Positions 40,496-48,821 of a stretch of DNA of 64,000 nucleotides are shown one piece after another. Location: contig DLMJ01000007.1 of assembly GCA_002479255.1 (NCBI GenBank), positions 62,001 through 126,000 of the forward strand, written 5' to 3'. This DNA comes from Candidatus Binatus soli. Lineage in GTDB: Bacteria > Desulfobacterota > Binatia > Binatales > Binataceae. Made by a program: the position numbers and the translations under genes. Numbering within the stretch: position 1 is the first letter of the stretch; the number at the start of each line of letters is the position of its first letter. The notes under the pieces were generated by a model that ran no database searches, was not told the origin of the DNA, and saw only the letters and a list, made by a program, of their open reading frames with translations.

Positions 40496-42082
40496 CTATT
40501 CTGACGAGCTGGTAACCGCCGCTGGCGCGGGTGTTCGCGACCAGAGCTTGAAATGGGCCGTCGTCAGGACCACGCGGAAGCCGTTGCGCGACAGAAAGTC
40601 TTCGGGAACCAACACTAGCGGGAGCAACTGAACCGGCGAATCGCTGATGACGGCCGGGACTTTTCCATTGGCAATCGCGTCGCGCATCTGTTCGGTCCAG
40701 AAGTGCCGGGTATCGTAGATCAGCTGGAAAAAATCGGCTGCGCCAAGGTGCCGGCGCGCGGCGAAGAAGCCGTCGCGATCGTACTCGGCTTTCGCTTCGC
40801 GATACACGCCGTAGGTTTCAGGATAGCGGATCAATTCGCGGCGTCCGGCCTCGAAGCATACGAACGACGGCGCGATCACGTCGTCGCCGGGTTTGCTGGC
40901 GGCGCGCAACGCGTCGGCAAGCTGCGAGATTTCCGCGCGCGGCACGAAGCCGAAGCCATAGACGGCACCATGCAGCCAGTTCTCGTTCACAATCGGCGTG
41001 ATCCAGATCAGAAAAATCGCGATCAGCGCCGCACCGCCCGCAAGCAGCTTCCATCGATGCTGCGCCTGCTCTCTCGCGATCAGATCCTCAATCGCCCGTA
41101 CGAGCGCCGTCGCGCCGATTCCTGCGACGATCGCGATGAACGGGATCGCCTCGAGATAGTTGTGCCCCCACGCGGTCGGGCTCAGCACGCCGTAAAAGGC
41201 GTACTCGGCGGCGACGATCGCCAGCACCAGAATCACGCCGCGGCTGAAAATGCGATCGGCGAAGATTCGCCAGCATCCAAGCACGAACAGCGGCGCGAGC
41301 ACGTCGAGGATCATCCGCGGGTAGGTCGCGATACTGCCGGCGGTGTCGCGCCCCTTCAGAAAGTGAAACACGAATGTCTGGAATATGAACTCGTTGCCGT
41401 AGAGCCGGTAGAGGATGGCGCTGAACGCGGCGAGTGCGAGCGCGAAGATGACGCCCGACGCGACTGCGCCCGCGATTCGGCGGTACGCGACGGCGATGAA
41501 CACCAGCATCACGGCAAACGGAATCACCGCCGTCAACTTGATCGCGCACGCGACGAAGAAAATCGCCGCGAGAATCGCGGCTTGGCCAATCGCCGCCGTC
41601 GTATCGTCGAGCGTGACGATCGCCCCCAGGATAATCAGCGGCGCGATGAAACTCTCGCGCTCGTAAACGTGGTAGCGAAAGACGAGCGAGCTGTATGCGT
41701 ATAGAATCGACGCGAGGATTGCCGCCGGGCGGCCCGCGGCGCGGCGGGCGAGCGGGTAAGTCAGGATGCTGGCGGCGAAAATCGCCGCCTCGTTCAGGAT
41801 TTCGATCGACAGATGGCTTGCGCCGAACAACTTGAGATAGCATCCCGCAATCCATTCGAGCAGCGGCATATGCGGGTGAATGAAATCCAGGTACGGGCGC
41901 ATCCCAACGCTCACGAACCACGCGCTCTCGAGGTAGAAATCGTCCTCGACCCACACCTCCGGGTAGAGCATCCGCACGACGCGCGGGATGAGCAGCGCGA
42001 CGATGAGCCATGCGCCGATGCGCGCGGCGCCGGCGTCGTCGGCGGTCGCGGAGACGCGCCGCGATGAGCCCCGCGAAGTCAT
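40496..42082 (-). CDS. Multi-pass membrane glycosyltransferase-like protein (GT39/ArnT-like)
   Basis: The protein of about 528 residues has roughly ten hydrophobic segments and an early periplasmic loop with WVEDDFYLESAWF and PYLDFIHPHMPLLEW, the acidic signature of the PMT/ArnT-type GT-C fold that transfers sugars from polyprenyl phosphate. The C-terminal third (ETYGVYREAKAEYDRDG) is soluble. The start at 42082 (MTSRGSS) is chosen; another ATG lies 18 bp upstream. Its 5' end overlaps the divergent gene. Acceptor and donor are unknown. Confidence 0.75.
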   Translation of the reverse strand: MTSRGSSRRVSATADDAGAARIGAWLIVALLIPRVVRMLYPEVWVEDDFYLESAWFVSVGMRPYLDFIHPHMPLLEWIAGCYLKLFGASHLSIEILNEAAIFAASILTYPLARRAAGRPAAILASILYAYSSLVFRYHVYERESFIAPLIILGAIVTLDDTTAAIGQAAILAAIFFVACAIKLTAVIPFAVMLVFIAVAYRRIAGAVASGVIFALALAAFSAILYRLYGNEFIFQTFVFHFLKGRDTAGSIATYPRMILDVLAPLFVLGCWRIFADRIFSRGVILVLAIVAAEYAFYGVLSPTAWGHNYLEAIPFIAIVAGIGATALVRAIEDLIAREQAQHRWKLLAGGAALIAIFLIWITPIVNENWLHGAVYGFGFVPRAEISQLADALRAASKPGDDVIAPSFVCFEAGRRELIRYPETYGVYREAKAEYDRDGFFAARRHLGAADFFQLIYDTRHFWTEQMRDAIANGKVPAVISDSPVQLLPLVLVPEDFLSRNGFRVVLTTAHFKLWSRTPAPAAVTSSSE

Positions 42083-43869
42083 CGAAACGACCCGTCGCAT
42101 CCGCTGCCGGCATTCCCCGGATGCCGAGCATCCTCGAATGGGGAATCCTCGCGGCGATCGAGCTGCTCGTGATTGTGATGGTTAGATCCGCCGGCTTTCA
42201 ACGCGGAGTCGAACTGATGCCGTGGCCGGATGGGCTCGAGTACGCCGCATCGGCGGCAAACCTGGCGAATGGTCGCGGTGCGGTGCTGCATTTCGGTGGA
42301 TATACTTACCCGTCGCGCTATACCGGCGGCTACCCGCTGATCCTGGAATTCTTCTACCGCTTATTTGGCGGACACGTTTCGCTGCTCCCTGTCGCCTCGT
42401 GGATTCTCGGGATGCTCTCCGTCGTCGGCATTTTCATCGTGACGCGCGTGCTGTTCGGGCGCGTGGCCGGCGCGATTGCGGCGCTGTTGCTCGCGCTTTC
42501 GCCCGTATTCATCACGTATGCATCGCTTGTGATGAGCGACGTGCCCACGCTCTGCGTGACGATTTGCGCCGCGCTGATGCTGGTGGTTGCCACCTCGGAC
42601 TACGCGTCCCAATCGCCGAGCTGGATGCGGATGTCGGCATGGCTGATGCTCGGATTCCTCGCCGGATTCTCGACTATCATCCGTCCCACCAACGCCGTCA
42701 TCCTTGCCGGTCTCGCGTTGTGCGTCGTGATGGTGCCGCTTGAACGTCAAGGTGAGAATCGAGATCTCCCGAGCATCCTCAAAGCGGCGATCGCAATAGC
42801 AATCGGTTTCGCGATTCCCGTCGCGTGGCAGTTGCATCAGAACGCGGTTCATCTCGGGAGCGCATTCGCGAGCGGCTACGCGTGGTGGGTTCCCGAAGTT
42901 TATGGCGCGATGGGCCGCACCTTCAGCGCCGCGTACCTGTTCGGTCCCACGATGCCGCGAAATCCGCACGGCAACGTGCTCGTGTACATCACGACACTGC
43001 TCGGGCTCGACGGGATGCTCGGCGATCGCGGCAATGCGCGTTACTTCCTCTACCCGTTCGCGGCGGCGGTGTTCGCGATTGTCGGGTTCATCGCGATTTT
43101 TCGCACGCCCGGAAGACCCACGGCGCGTCGCCTGATGTGGTTCGGGCGCGGATACCTTGCCGCACTGACCGGGCTCTACTGTTTCTACCTGTTCACCGAC
43201 GTGGCCTTCATCCTGCCTGCCGCGTTCATACTGTTTATCGCGGCGGGCTCGGGAGCAGCCTCGGCAAATCGATGGATGCGCGAGGTGCTCCGTAACCGAA
43301 ATCGAAGCGCCGGTCGGTTCGCAGCCGCGGCGGGGGTGATCGTGCTGGACCTGCTGTTGATCGTGTCGCTGGCTTCGGAAGCGGTCGTGCGCTTGAGCGA
43401 GCGGCCCGCGGGCTCCGCGATGGTTGATGCGTTGGCGTCGTTGGATTTGACGCTGCCTCGCGATGCGACCGTAGTCAGCAACATCTCGTTGCAGTTTCTC
43501 GAACTGTATCTGGCGGCTGGCGATCGCCGCTTCGTCGGTCTCAACTCACTGGACCCGGGCGAGCGATTCACTGACTACCATCTGCATCGCCTCTATGAAA
43601 AACGCGCGGCGGGATGGAACGGCGCGGTACCGCCGGTCGTTTTCGACGGTTCTCAAATGTCCGCCGAGGCGGACTCGCTCGCGTCGGCGCTCGGCGCGAG
43701 GACACCGGTCTTCGTTTTGATCGCCGCGCCCGAGTCGGATGATTACGTTGACGTGCTCAAGACTGAACTCGATCAGTTGCAGGCGAAATTCTCCTTCGAG
43801 CCTGAACTGCGGACCCGGCAAGTCGCGCTGTACCGGCTGACGGCGCGCAACCGGCCCGCTACGGATTAA
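42064..43869 (+). CDS. Multi-pass membrane glycosyltransferase-like protein (GT39-like)
   Basis: About 601 residues from the ATG at 42064, which has GGAG 10 bp upstream; a later ATG at 42121 (MPSILEWGIL) is also possible. It has a first helix followed by a loop WPDGLEYAASAANLANGRGA and YTYPSRYTGGYPLILEFF, typical of GT-C family proteins of the PMT/ArnT superfamily, then about ten more membrane segments and a soluble C-terminal part. It diverges from a similar gene with overlapping 5' ends, suggesting a shared role in envelope polysaccharide or protein glycosylation. Its 3' end overlaps the convergent permease by 11 bp. Confidence 0.72.
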   Translation: MSPAKSSKRPVASAAGIPRMPSILEWGILAAIELLVIVMVRSAGFQRGVELMPWPDGLEYAASAANLANGRGAVLHFGGYTYPSRYTGGYPLILEFFYRLFGGHVSLLPVASWILGMLSVVGIFIVTRVLFGRVAGAIAALLLALSPVFITYASLVMSDVPTLCVTICAALMLVVATSDYASQSPSWMRMSAWLMLGFLAGFSTIIRPTNAVILAGLALCVVMVPLERQGENRDLPSILKAAIAIAIGFAIPVAWQLHQNAVHLGSAFASGYAWWVPEVYGAMGRTFSAAYLFGPTMPRNPHGNVLVYITTLLGLDGMLGDRGNARYFLYPFAAAVFAIVGFIAIFRTPGRPTARRLMWFGRGYLAALTGLYCFYLFTDVAFILPAAFILFIAAGSGAASANRWMREVLRNRNRSAGRFAAAAGVIVLDLLLIVSLASEAVVRLSERPAGSAMVDALASLDLTLPRDATVVSNISLQFLELYLAAGDRRFVGLNSLDPGERFTDYHLHRLYEKRAAGWNGAVPPVVFDGSQMSAEADSLASALGARTPVFVLIAAPESDDYVDVLKTELDQLQAKFSFEPELRTRQVALYRLTARNRPATD

Positions 43870-45313
43870 TGCTGGTGGGCGGAGGATCTATAGCGGGCGG
43901 GCCGCCGTAGCGCCGCCGGCAAATCGCATACGCAGGCCAAACGCATACACCGAGCACGATCGCCAGGATGAAATCGGCCTTGCCTACTCCCGCCGAGACG
44001 GCCAGCCCGAAAGTCGCGGCCCAGGTCAGAATTGGAAGAATTGCGACCAACGCGAGACCGACGCGACCGCCGCCAATCGTGAACATCCCGGTGCGATCCG
44101 GCATCCGTTTCCGCAGCCGGACCAGGGCGAGCAGTTCCAACGCAAGCGCCGCCATGTAGAAGAATACGTCGAGCACGACCAGCGCGACGAATCCGATCGG
44201 CACGAGGATCGTGAACACGATGCAGCAGAGCAGAATCGACTTGCCCGGCGTTGCGGTCGCGGACCAGAGCTCGGCCAGCGGCGGCGACAGGTAGCGCTCG
44301 CGAGCGAGCACGAACGGCATCCGCGACACCCACAGCATCGCGGCCTCGAACACCGCGAACGACATCACCGCGCCGCCGAGCGCCAGCGCGCCGCCCAGCG
44401 CGGGTCCGCCGATCGTGTAGCCGACGTGCGAGAACGAGCCGGTTCCCCAGTCCGCGGCGGTGACGGCGCCCGAGACGGACACCGCGAGCGGAAGCACGTA
44501 GCCGGCGACGATTATCGGCATTGCGATCAGAATGGCGCGCAAATAGTTACGCCGCGGATGTTCGATTTCCGCCGACACGACGCTCAGGTTCTCCCATCCG
44601 CTGAAATTCCAGATGACCACCGTCAGTCCGGCCGCCATCGCACCCCACGGATCTGCGCCGAACAGCGGCGGCGTCGGCATCGTGAAATGCATCAGGCGCG
44701 GGAGGCCAACCATCACCAGCGCCGCGAACGGGGCCACGAGGACTGCGGCGAGCACGACCGACGCCATCCCAACCGGCCTGACGCCGAGAAAATTAAGTCC
44801 ACCCGCCAGCCATACCAGCGCGATGCCGGTCGCAATTTGGGCCGTCGGGCCGAGCGGGAGGATGAACGAAAGATAGCCGGCGAAAAGCACCGGATAAATC
44901 GCCATGTCCGCGGCGGTGTAAAGAATTGTCAAATATGCCTCGACGAAGCCGGCGAACGGTCCGAGCGCTTCCTTGACCCAGAAGTAGAAGCCGCCTTCCA
45001 CCGGCATCAACGCCGTCAACTCCGCCGCCATCAGCGCCGTCGGGATACTCAGCGTCAGCGGCACGATCAGACACAGCATGAGAGTCAGGCGCGGCCCCGC
45101 CAACCGGACCGCATCCTCCAAACCGTACGCGCCGCCGCTCACGACCAGGTACATCACGCATACCAGCGGGATGAGGCCGAGCTTGCGGGGCGAACGATGC
45201 GCCAGCGGGGCGGCGCTCGAGGGCGCTCGGGAACGCGTGTTTTCCGTCGGGACGTGCGGCAATTGCGGAGCGGCTCCGGCCCCCTCCCTATCCGAGCCGA
45301 TGCGCGGTGGCAA
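43859..45313 (-). CDS. APC-superfamily amino acid permease
   Basis: The protein has about twelve membrane segments with the APC signature GLIPLVCVMYLVVSGGAYGL in helix 1 (unwound GG) and PVEGGFYFWVKEALGPFAGF in helix 3, plus FSGWENLSVVSAEIEHPRRN. It imports amino acids or polyamines by cation symport or exchange. The nominal TTG start at 45313 gives a 40-residue Pro/Arg-rich leader that includes part of a direct repeat. The true start is uncertain; no ATG precedes helix 1. Confidence 0.82.
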   Translation of the reverse strand: MPPRIGSDREGAGAAPQLPHVPTENTRSRAPSSAAPLAHRSPRKLGLIPLVCVMYLVVSGGAYGLEDAVRLAGPRLTLMLCLIVPLTLSIPTALMAAELTALMPVEGGFYFWVKEALGPFAGFVEAYLTILYTAADMAIYPVLFAGYLSFILPLGPTAQIATGIALVWLAGGLNFLGVRPVGMASVVLAAVLVAPFAALVMVGLPRLMHFTMPTPPLFGADPWGAMAAGLTVVIWNFSGWENLSVVSAEIEHPRRNYLRAILIAMPIIVAGYVLPLAVSVSGAVTAADWGTGSFSHVGYTIGGPALGGALALGGAVMSFAVFEAAMLWVSRMPFVLARERYLSPPLAELWSATATPGKSILLCCIVFTILVPIGFVALVVLDVFFYMAALALELLALVRLRKRMPDRTGMFTIGGGRVGLALVAILPILTWAATFGLAVSAGVGKADFILAIVLGVCVWPAYAICRRRYGGPPAIDPPPTSINP

Positions 45314-45333
45314 GCAGTCAGGAGATCATAATG
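45289..45333 (+). repeat. 45-bp direct repeat, left copy
   Basis: This copy matches 47350-47394 at 42 of 45 positions (differences at offsets 9, 23 and 30). It ends in AGGAGATCATAATG, so both copies resemble a gene leader with ribosome-binding site and start codon. The two copies flank about 2 kb of accessory genes. Confidence 0.85.
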
Positions 45334-45519
45334 AGGCTTGCACAGTCGCATCCAGTGTTTCCGTCAATCATCAGGATAGCGTGATGTTAGGATCGCCGTC
45401 TAATTTTTGACTGACTCACGCGTTCCGGCGCGCAACGCGGAGCCCAGACAGGCGGTTATCAAGCCCGGCGCGCCGCCACGGAGTTTGGAAAGTCGCGCTC
45501 GCCTTGATAGCCTGCGCGG

Positions 45520-45663
45520 ATGAAAATCGACGCGGTAATCAAAAGGATCGCTGAGCAAGTCGGATTGCCTGCACCGCTGCCAGCCAAGCGTCGAGGCCTT
45601 TTCAAAACCAAATATGGGAGGTTCGACGACGTGCTGTTCGACAGGGCTCACATGGGGATTTGA
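45520..45663 (+). CDS. 47-aa ORF coupled to a membrane protein
   Basis: The frame MKIDAVIKRIAEQVGLPAPL continues through a short basic segment (KRRGLFKTKYGRFDDVLF) and ends in a TGA that overlaps the next start as TGATG. The tight overlap suggests translation of both. I do not recognise the protein. It has no membrane segment and no clear ribosome-binding site of its own. The surrounding patch is lower in GC than the backbone. Confidence 0.5.
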   Translation: MKIDAVIKRIAEQVGLPAPLPAKRRGLFKTKYGRFDDVLFDRAHMGI

Positions 45664-46202
45664 TGCCGCAAGCACCACAGACATTTCTCAATTGGTTTCT
45701 ACCAATCGCAACTCTCCTCCTCGGCTATATCGCAAAATCCGTTACTGATGGGATTGATTCCCGACGTGCTAGCAAGCGCGAACAAATAGTGCGGGAAGAG
45801 AGTCGGCGGGATCATCTCTTTGAGCGTCGCACCGACTTTCAACGCCAGACGCTACTCGATCTACAGGAAGCGACGATGCAGTTGATGAGAGCGACCGCCG
45901 CGATCAACCACGAGGACGTGATGGCTTTTCGTAAGACAGGGAAGTGGGGGATGCAGTTGGTTGGAGACGAGTTGAGTGAAGCCCATCGCTTGGCTAACGC
46001 GCGTGTCACCATACTGCGGGTACGAGTACGCGACCAAACGGTTCGAGATTTCGTTGGCGACGTACAGGCAAACGGCAGCTCGCTGGTAATATGCCGTAGC
46101 GAACAAGAAAGCACCCGTCTGATGGGGACGTTGTTTGGCGCGTTCGACAATTTGAACGGGCGTATCGGCGAGCTACTCAGACATATCGATGACGAGGGCT
46201 GA
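45663..46202 (+). CDS. Membrane-anchored protein of unknown function
   Basis: About 179 residues: an N-terminal hydrophobic helix (FLNWFLPIATLLLGYIAK) followed by a charged helical region (RRASKREQIVREESRRDHLF and onward) with few prolines, likely a cytosolic coiled domain. The ATG at 45663 overlaps the stop of the 47-aa ORF. The chosen start is preceded by GGGG at usual distance. Gene families of this layout are common on mobile elements and are generally of unknown function. Confidence 0.7.
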   Translation: MPQAPQTFLNWFLPIATLLLGYIAKSVTDGIDSRRASKREQIVREESRRDHLFERRTDFQRQTLLDLQEATMQLMRATAAINHEDVMAFRKTGKWGMQLVGDELSEAHRLANARVTILRVRVRDQTVRDFVGDVQANGSSLVICRSEQESTRLMGTLFGAFDNLNGRIGELLRHIDDEG

Positions 46203-46513
46203 GGGGACCGTCTCGGCTCCCTGCGCGGCGCGCTGCCCCCGCAGGGCAACCGACTACCTGACATCGCGACTGAAAACGCGACGTGGGGCGACGTGTGCGA
46301 AATGTCGGCGGCCTATCTAGCGCGGGACGGGACGGGCGCAGTTCCCTGTCAGGTGCGCGAACGGCTGCACTGCGAAATCGTCATCGAGCGCGAGAGGGCT
46401 CACGGCCTTGAGATCACTGATCGACGAGAACCCCATTTATGATTGGTGTCACAAACGGGGCGCACTGATTTGAAGACGCAAGCGCGCCTTTCTCCTAGTC
46501 TCGCTTGTTGGCT
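46203..46513. other. Intergenic accessory stretch
   Basis: This 311-bp stretch lies between the membrane protein and the leftward small gene. After the stop at 46202 the same frame stays open for about 80 codons, with an ATG at 46302 giving a 46-codon ORF. It lacks a ribosome-binding site and recognisable family features. It may be a decayed C-terminal gene part. Confidence 0.4.
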
Positions 46514-46708
46514 TTAGTTCTGATCTGAAATCGCGCGGCGCTGGCGCGCGATGCGCGCTCTGCGGATGGGCTCAAGCCGCGCATTCATTTCATCGAGTGC
46601 TTTAACTTTTTGAGTAAAGGACAACGCCGCAAGCTCAACACGCCCTTCGGCCTTTCGAGCAAGGATGTCAGAAATATCGGGATATTTATTCTTGTTCGTC
46701 CGATTCAT
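46514..46708 (-). CDS. Small partner protein of a nucleotidyltransferase
   Basis: The 64-residue protein reads DISDILARKAEGRVELAALS near the N terminus and ends in a basic helix (RRARIARQRRAIS). I recall short proteins of this pattern (RKAxGRxxxAxLSFxxKVxxLxxM) encoded next to nucleotidyltransferase genes. It overlaps the end of the upstream NTase gene by 23 bp, implying coupling. It is probably an accessory or antitoxin-like component; that role is inference. Confidence 0.65.
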   Translation of the reverse strand: MNRTNKNKYPDISDILARKAEGRVELAALSFTQKVKALDEMNARLEPIRRARIARQRRAISDQN

Positions 46709-47264
46709 CGAAGTCTGGCAGGTCCATCCGATAACAAAACTTAGACCACTCTACTCGTAGATTATGACGATTCAGCACGTCTCGCAAGACTTTCAAATCT
46801 ACCGCTTTTGCTTCAATAAACCGAAGAATCCTCTCGCGATCTTTTGGGCGCCCGATCCTCAACGCGGTTGCCACGATGTGTTCAGGGGTGAGCGTGCTAA
46901 TCTTGATCGGTGCTGATCCCTCACCAACTTCAACTTCGATCTGCACCGCCTGGCTCAATCCCTCTGCGTCAAGGTCGCTCGCGACCGGAAGAAATTGCAC
47001 CGGCCAACCCTCAACGACAACGCCTTCTTTTTTGAATTCCCCGTATCCGCGAATGCGCAAATAAGAGAATAACGGCTCTAGCGTGGCGACCCCGCTGGGC
47101 GCCTCTTGAAAATCGTCAATTGAGACCAGTATATCCAAGTCCTCGGTAGACGCGACTTCGATGTAATTCAGCGCCGCTACCGCGCCCGCAACAGCATAAC
47201 TCCGAATGATCCCGTCCGTGACCATTCCGTTGATTACCCGAAAAGTGTTCGTCAGGCCGTCCAT
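46686..47264 (-). CDS. AbiEii-type nucleotidyltransferase-like protein
   Basis: The 192-residue protein has MDGLTNTFRVINGMVTDGII, AVAGAVAALNYIEVAST, then EDLDILVSI, the D-x-D core of the DUF1814/AbiEii and related nucleotidyltransferases. It continues with LEPLFSYLRIRGYG and a helical end ERILRFIEAKAVDLKVLRDV. The start at 47264 gives the family-like N terminus; the frame is open 42 codons further and that extension runs into the right direct repeat. With the 64-aa partner it resembles a toxin-antitoxin or abortive-infection cassette. Confidence 0.7.
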   Translation of the reverse strand: MDGLTNTFRVINGMVTDGIIRSYAVAGAVAALNYIEVASTEDLDILVSIDDFQEAPSGVATLEPLFSYLRIRGYGEFKKEGVVVEGWPVQFLPVASDLDAEGLSQAVQIEVEVGEGSAPIKISTLTPEHIVATALRIGRPKDRERILRFIEAKAVDLKVLRDVLNRHNLRVEWSKFCYRMDLPDFDESDEQE

Positions 47265-47349
47265 GTCCTGTGCGCCGAACCTAAAACCATTCTTCCGAAA
47301 CAGTCTATCAGATCGAAGCCCACGGAGCAGCCAAGACCCACGCAGCACG

Positions 47350-47394
47350 TATCCGAGGCGATGCGCGGTGGAAAGCAGGCAGGAGATCATAATG
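47350..47394 (+). repeat. 45-bp direct repeat, right copy
   Basis: This copy matches 45289-45333 at 42 of 45 positions. It lies about 85 bp upstream of the leftward nucleotidyltransferase start. It could be an attachment-site remnant or a dispersed leader sequence that seeded recombination. Confidence 0.85.
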
Positions 47395-47528
47395 GCGTCC
47401 GGCCAGCAGCCGTTCAGCCCATTTGTCGGTCGCGCGTCTGTCTGCTAAATCGTTCTCGCAATGAACCCCCGCCACGCCGCCGCGCTCGCGCTTGTGGGCT
47501 GGGTATCAAACTAGGGAAAACCAAGAAA

Positions 47529-47864
47529 ATGGAACCAATAAGAAAAATTGGCACGATGCATTGGCGCGCCGAAGGGCGTTCAGATGGCTATGGCCCTGTA
47601 CTGTTCATAGATCGAGACACTCAAGCTGGCATCGATGTCGAGTATGAAGGGCAAATATGGAGCGGTACTCTGATAAAAGAGGGAGGGTCGGGCGCTCTTG
47701 TCGGTCGATTGCGTCCGGCACTTGGGTCTTTGTCTAAGAGCACAGTTAGCATAAGGCTGATGGCTGAACCATTCAGGCTTTCCGGCACTTGGAAGGAAAA
47801 CGATGACGAAACCTACCAATGTTGGGCTGATTTGGAGGCCGAGGGGGAAAATGCTGAGGATTAA
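47529..47864 (+). CDS. Hypothetical protein upstream of a PD-(D/E)XK-like gene
   Basis: The 111-residue protein is soluble and beta-rich: MEPIRKIGTMHWRAEGRSDG, GVDVEYEGQIW-like core and an acidic C terminus (ENDDETYQCWADLEAEGENAED). No family is recognised. The frame is open 56 codons upstream, but that part is arginine-rich and covers the direct repeat. The next gene starts 6 bp after its stop, so the two are probably one operon. Its low GC matches the accessory patch. Confidence 0.65.
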   Translation: MEPIRKIGTMHWRAEGRSDGYGPVLFIDRDTQAGIDVEYEGQIWSGTLIKEGGSGALVGRLRPALGSLSKSTVSIRLMAEPFRLSGTWKENDDETYQCWADLEAEGENAED

Positions 47865-47870
47865 AGCTAA

Positions 47871-48350
47871 ATGAAGAGGCCCAAAAGAAGAAAGCCGGCT
47901 ATAGCAACCAACCTGACCGGCGAGGCCGGAGCCCATTTTGTGGCTTGCGAACTTTCGCGCCGTGGCGCAATGGTTCTGCCGACTACGCGCAACACGAAGG
48001 GATTTGACCTTGTTTGCCTAAATTCAGATGGACGCGAGTTTTTTGCGGTAGTACAGGTTAAGAGCAGTTACGCTCGCCCGGGATTCTTCCTCGCAAACGC
48101 TCCACCAGCTGACGCGCGGCAAAACTTCTTCTACGCCTTCGTCCGCCTTTCGACAGACCCGCCCAAGGGCAGGCCACCCTTGAAGCCTTTGGAGGCGTTT
48201 ATCGTGTCGGCTCCGAAAGTGCTGGAAAACTACGACCCGGGCGGGCCCAAGGGAGAATGGGCGAGCTGGATCGTACCAAAATCAGAAGAAGAACAGTCCA
48301 ACTATCTCAACCGGTGGGACCTGATTCTGGATTGCCTGCACTGTGCCTAA
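47871..48350 (+). CDS. PD-(D/E)XK nuclease-like protein
   Basis: The 159-residue protein has TGEAGAHFVACELSRRGAMV, TTRNTKGFDLVCLN and FFAVVQVKSSYA: the E..D..QVK arrangement of PD-(D/E)XK nuclease-fold proteins (as in DUF4365-like domains). The catalytic pattern would be Glu18-Asp-x(n)-Gln-Val-Lys. A GAGGA lies upstream of the ATG. Members act in DNA cleavage in defence or repair, or have lost catalysis. The 111-aa protein upstream is the likely partner. Confidence 0.68.
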   Translation: MKRPKRRKPAIATNLTGEAGAHFVACELSRRGAMVLPTTRNTKGFDLVCLNSDGREFFAVVQVKSSYARPGFFLANAPPADARQNFFYAFVRLSTDPPKGRPPLKPLEAFIVSAPKVLENYDPGGPKGEWASWIVPKSEEEQSNYLNRWDLILDCLHCA

Positions 48351-48555
48351 ATTGCATGTCAGCGCCCTCTTGCATCCCGATTTCGATCCCCCGCCGACGC
48401 CCGTTCGCATCCAATTAGTGTTTACTCCGACTAGATGGTGCGTAATAGGCAGGGGAACCGGACTGGGCTCGGCGTGCGGCGACTCGCGCGGGCGGGCGGC
48501 CCTGGCTTGTATAGCTGGCAAGTTTTAGGTTTCGGGGCTAGAAGGGCTCTTGGCG

Positions 48556-48771
48556 ATGGCTACCAGTGCAACGTGTCCCGGTTGTGGAAGGCGAACGCTC
48601 CGCGTCTCGATGCAGCGGGTTCGCCCCGGTATCTATCACTTCACCGGCTCCTGTCCAGCCTGTCACGGGACTTGGTGGTGTCATGCGGATCAGAGCGCTC
48701 ACCTTGGCGTAGCGGCGTGGCGATCTGGGCCTGATATTGAGTGCGACGAAGCGGGCAAGCAACGTCCCTGA
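48556..48771 (+). CDS. Small zinc-ribbon protein
   Basis: The 71-residue frame has CPGCGRRTLRVSMQRV and CPACHGTWWCHADQS, two CxxC pairs 25 residues apart that would bind one zinc. No further domain is present. GAAGGG lies about 12 bp upstream of the ATG, and a TTG 6 bp earlier is an alternative start. It may be a real small protein; the rest of the patch is otherwise thin in genes. Function is unknown. Confidence 0.5.
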   Translation: MATSATCPGCGRRTLRVSMQRVRPGIYHFTGSCPACHGTWWCHADQSAHLGVAAWRSGPDIECDEAGKQRP

Positions 48772-48821
48772 GTCCGCCAAGGCCAAGACAGACCCTGTGC
48801 GGCCTCCAGGGGAAGGTCCAT

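Noticed and set aside
40703..41704. 333-codon plus-strand frame opposite the glycosyltransferase-like gene
   Set aside because: It has mirror composition (Arg/Asp/Glu/His-rich) and lies across membrane-segment codons of the real gene.
46302..46442. 46-codon ORF after the accessory membrane protein
   Set aside because: It is plausible in composition, but there is no ribosome-binding site or recognised family. Kept only as part of the intergenic note.
48343..48528. 61-codon frame after the PD-(D/E)XK-like gene
   Set aside because: Composition is random-like, with no ribosome-binding site.
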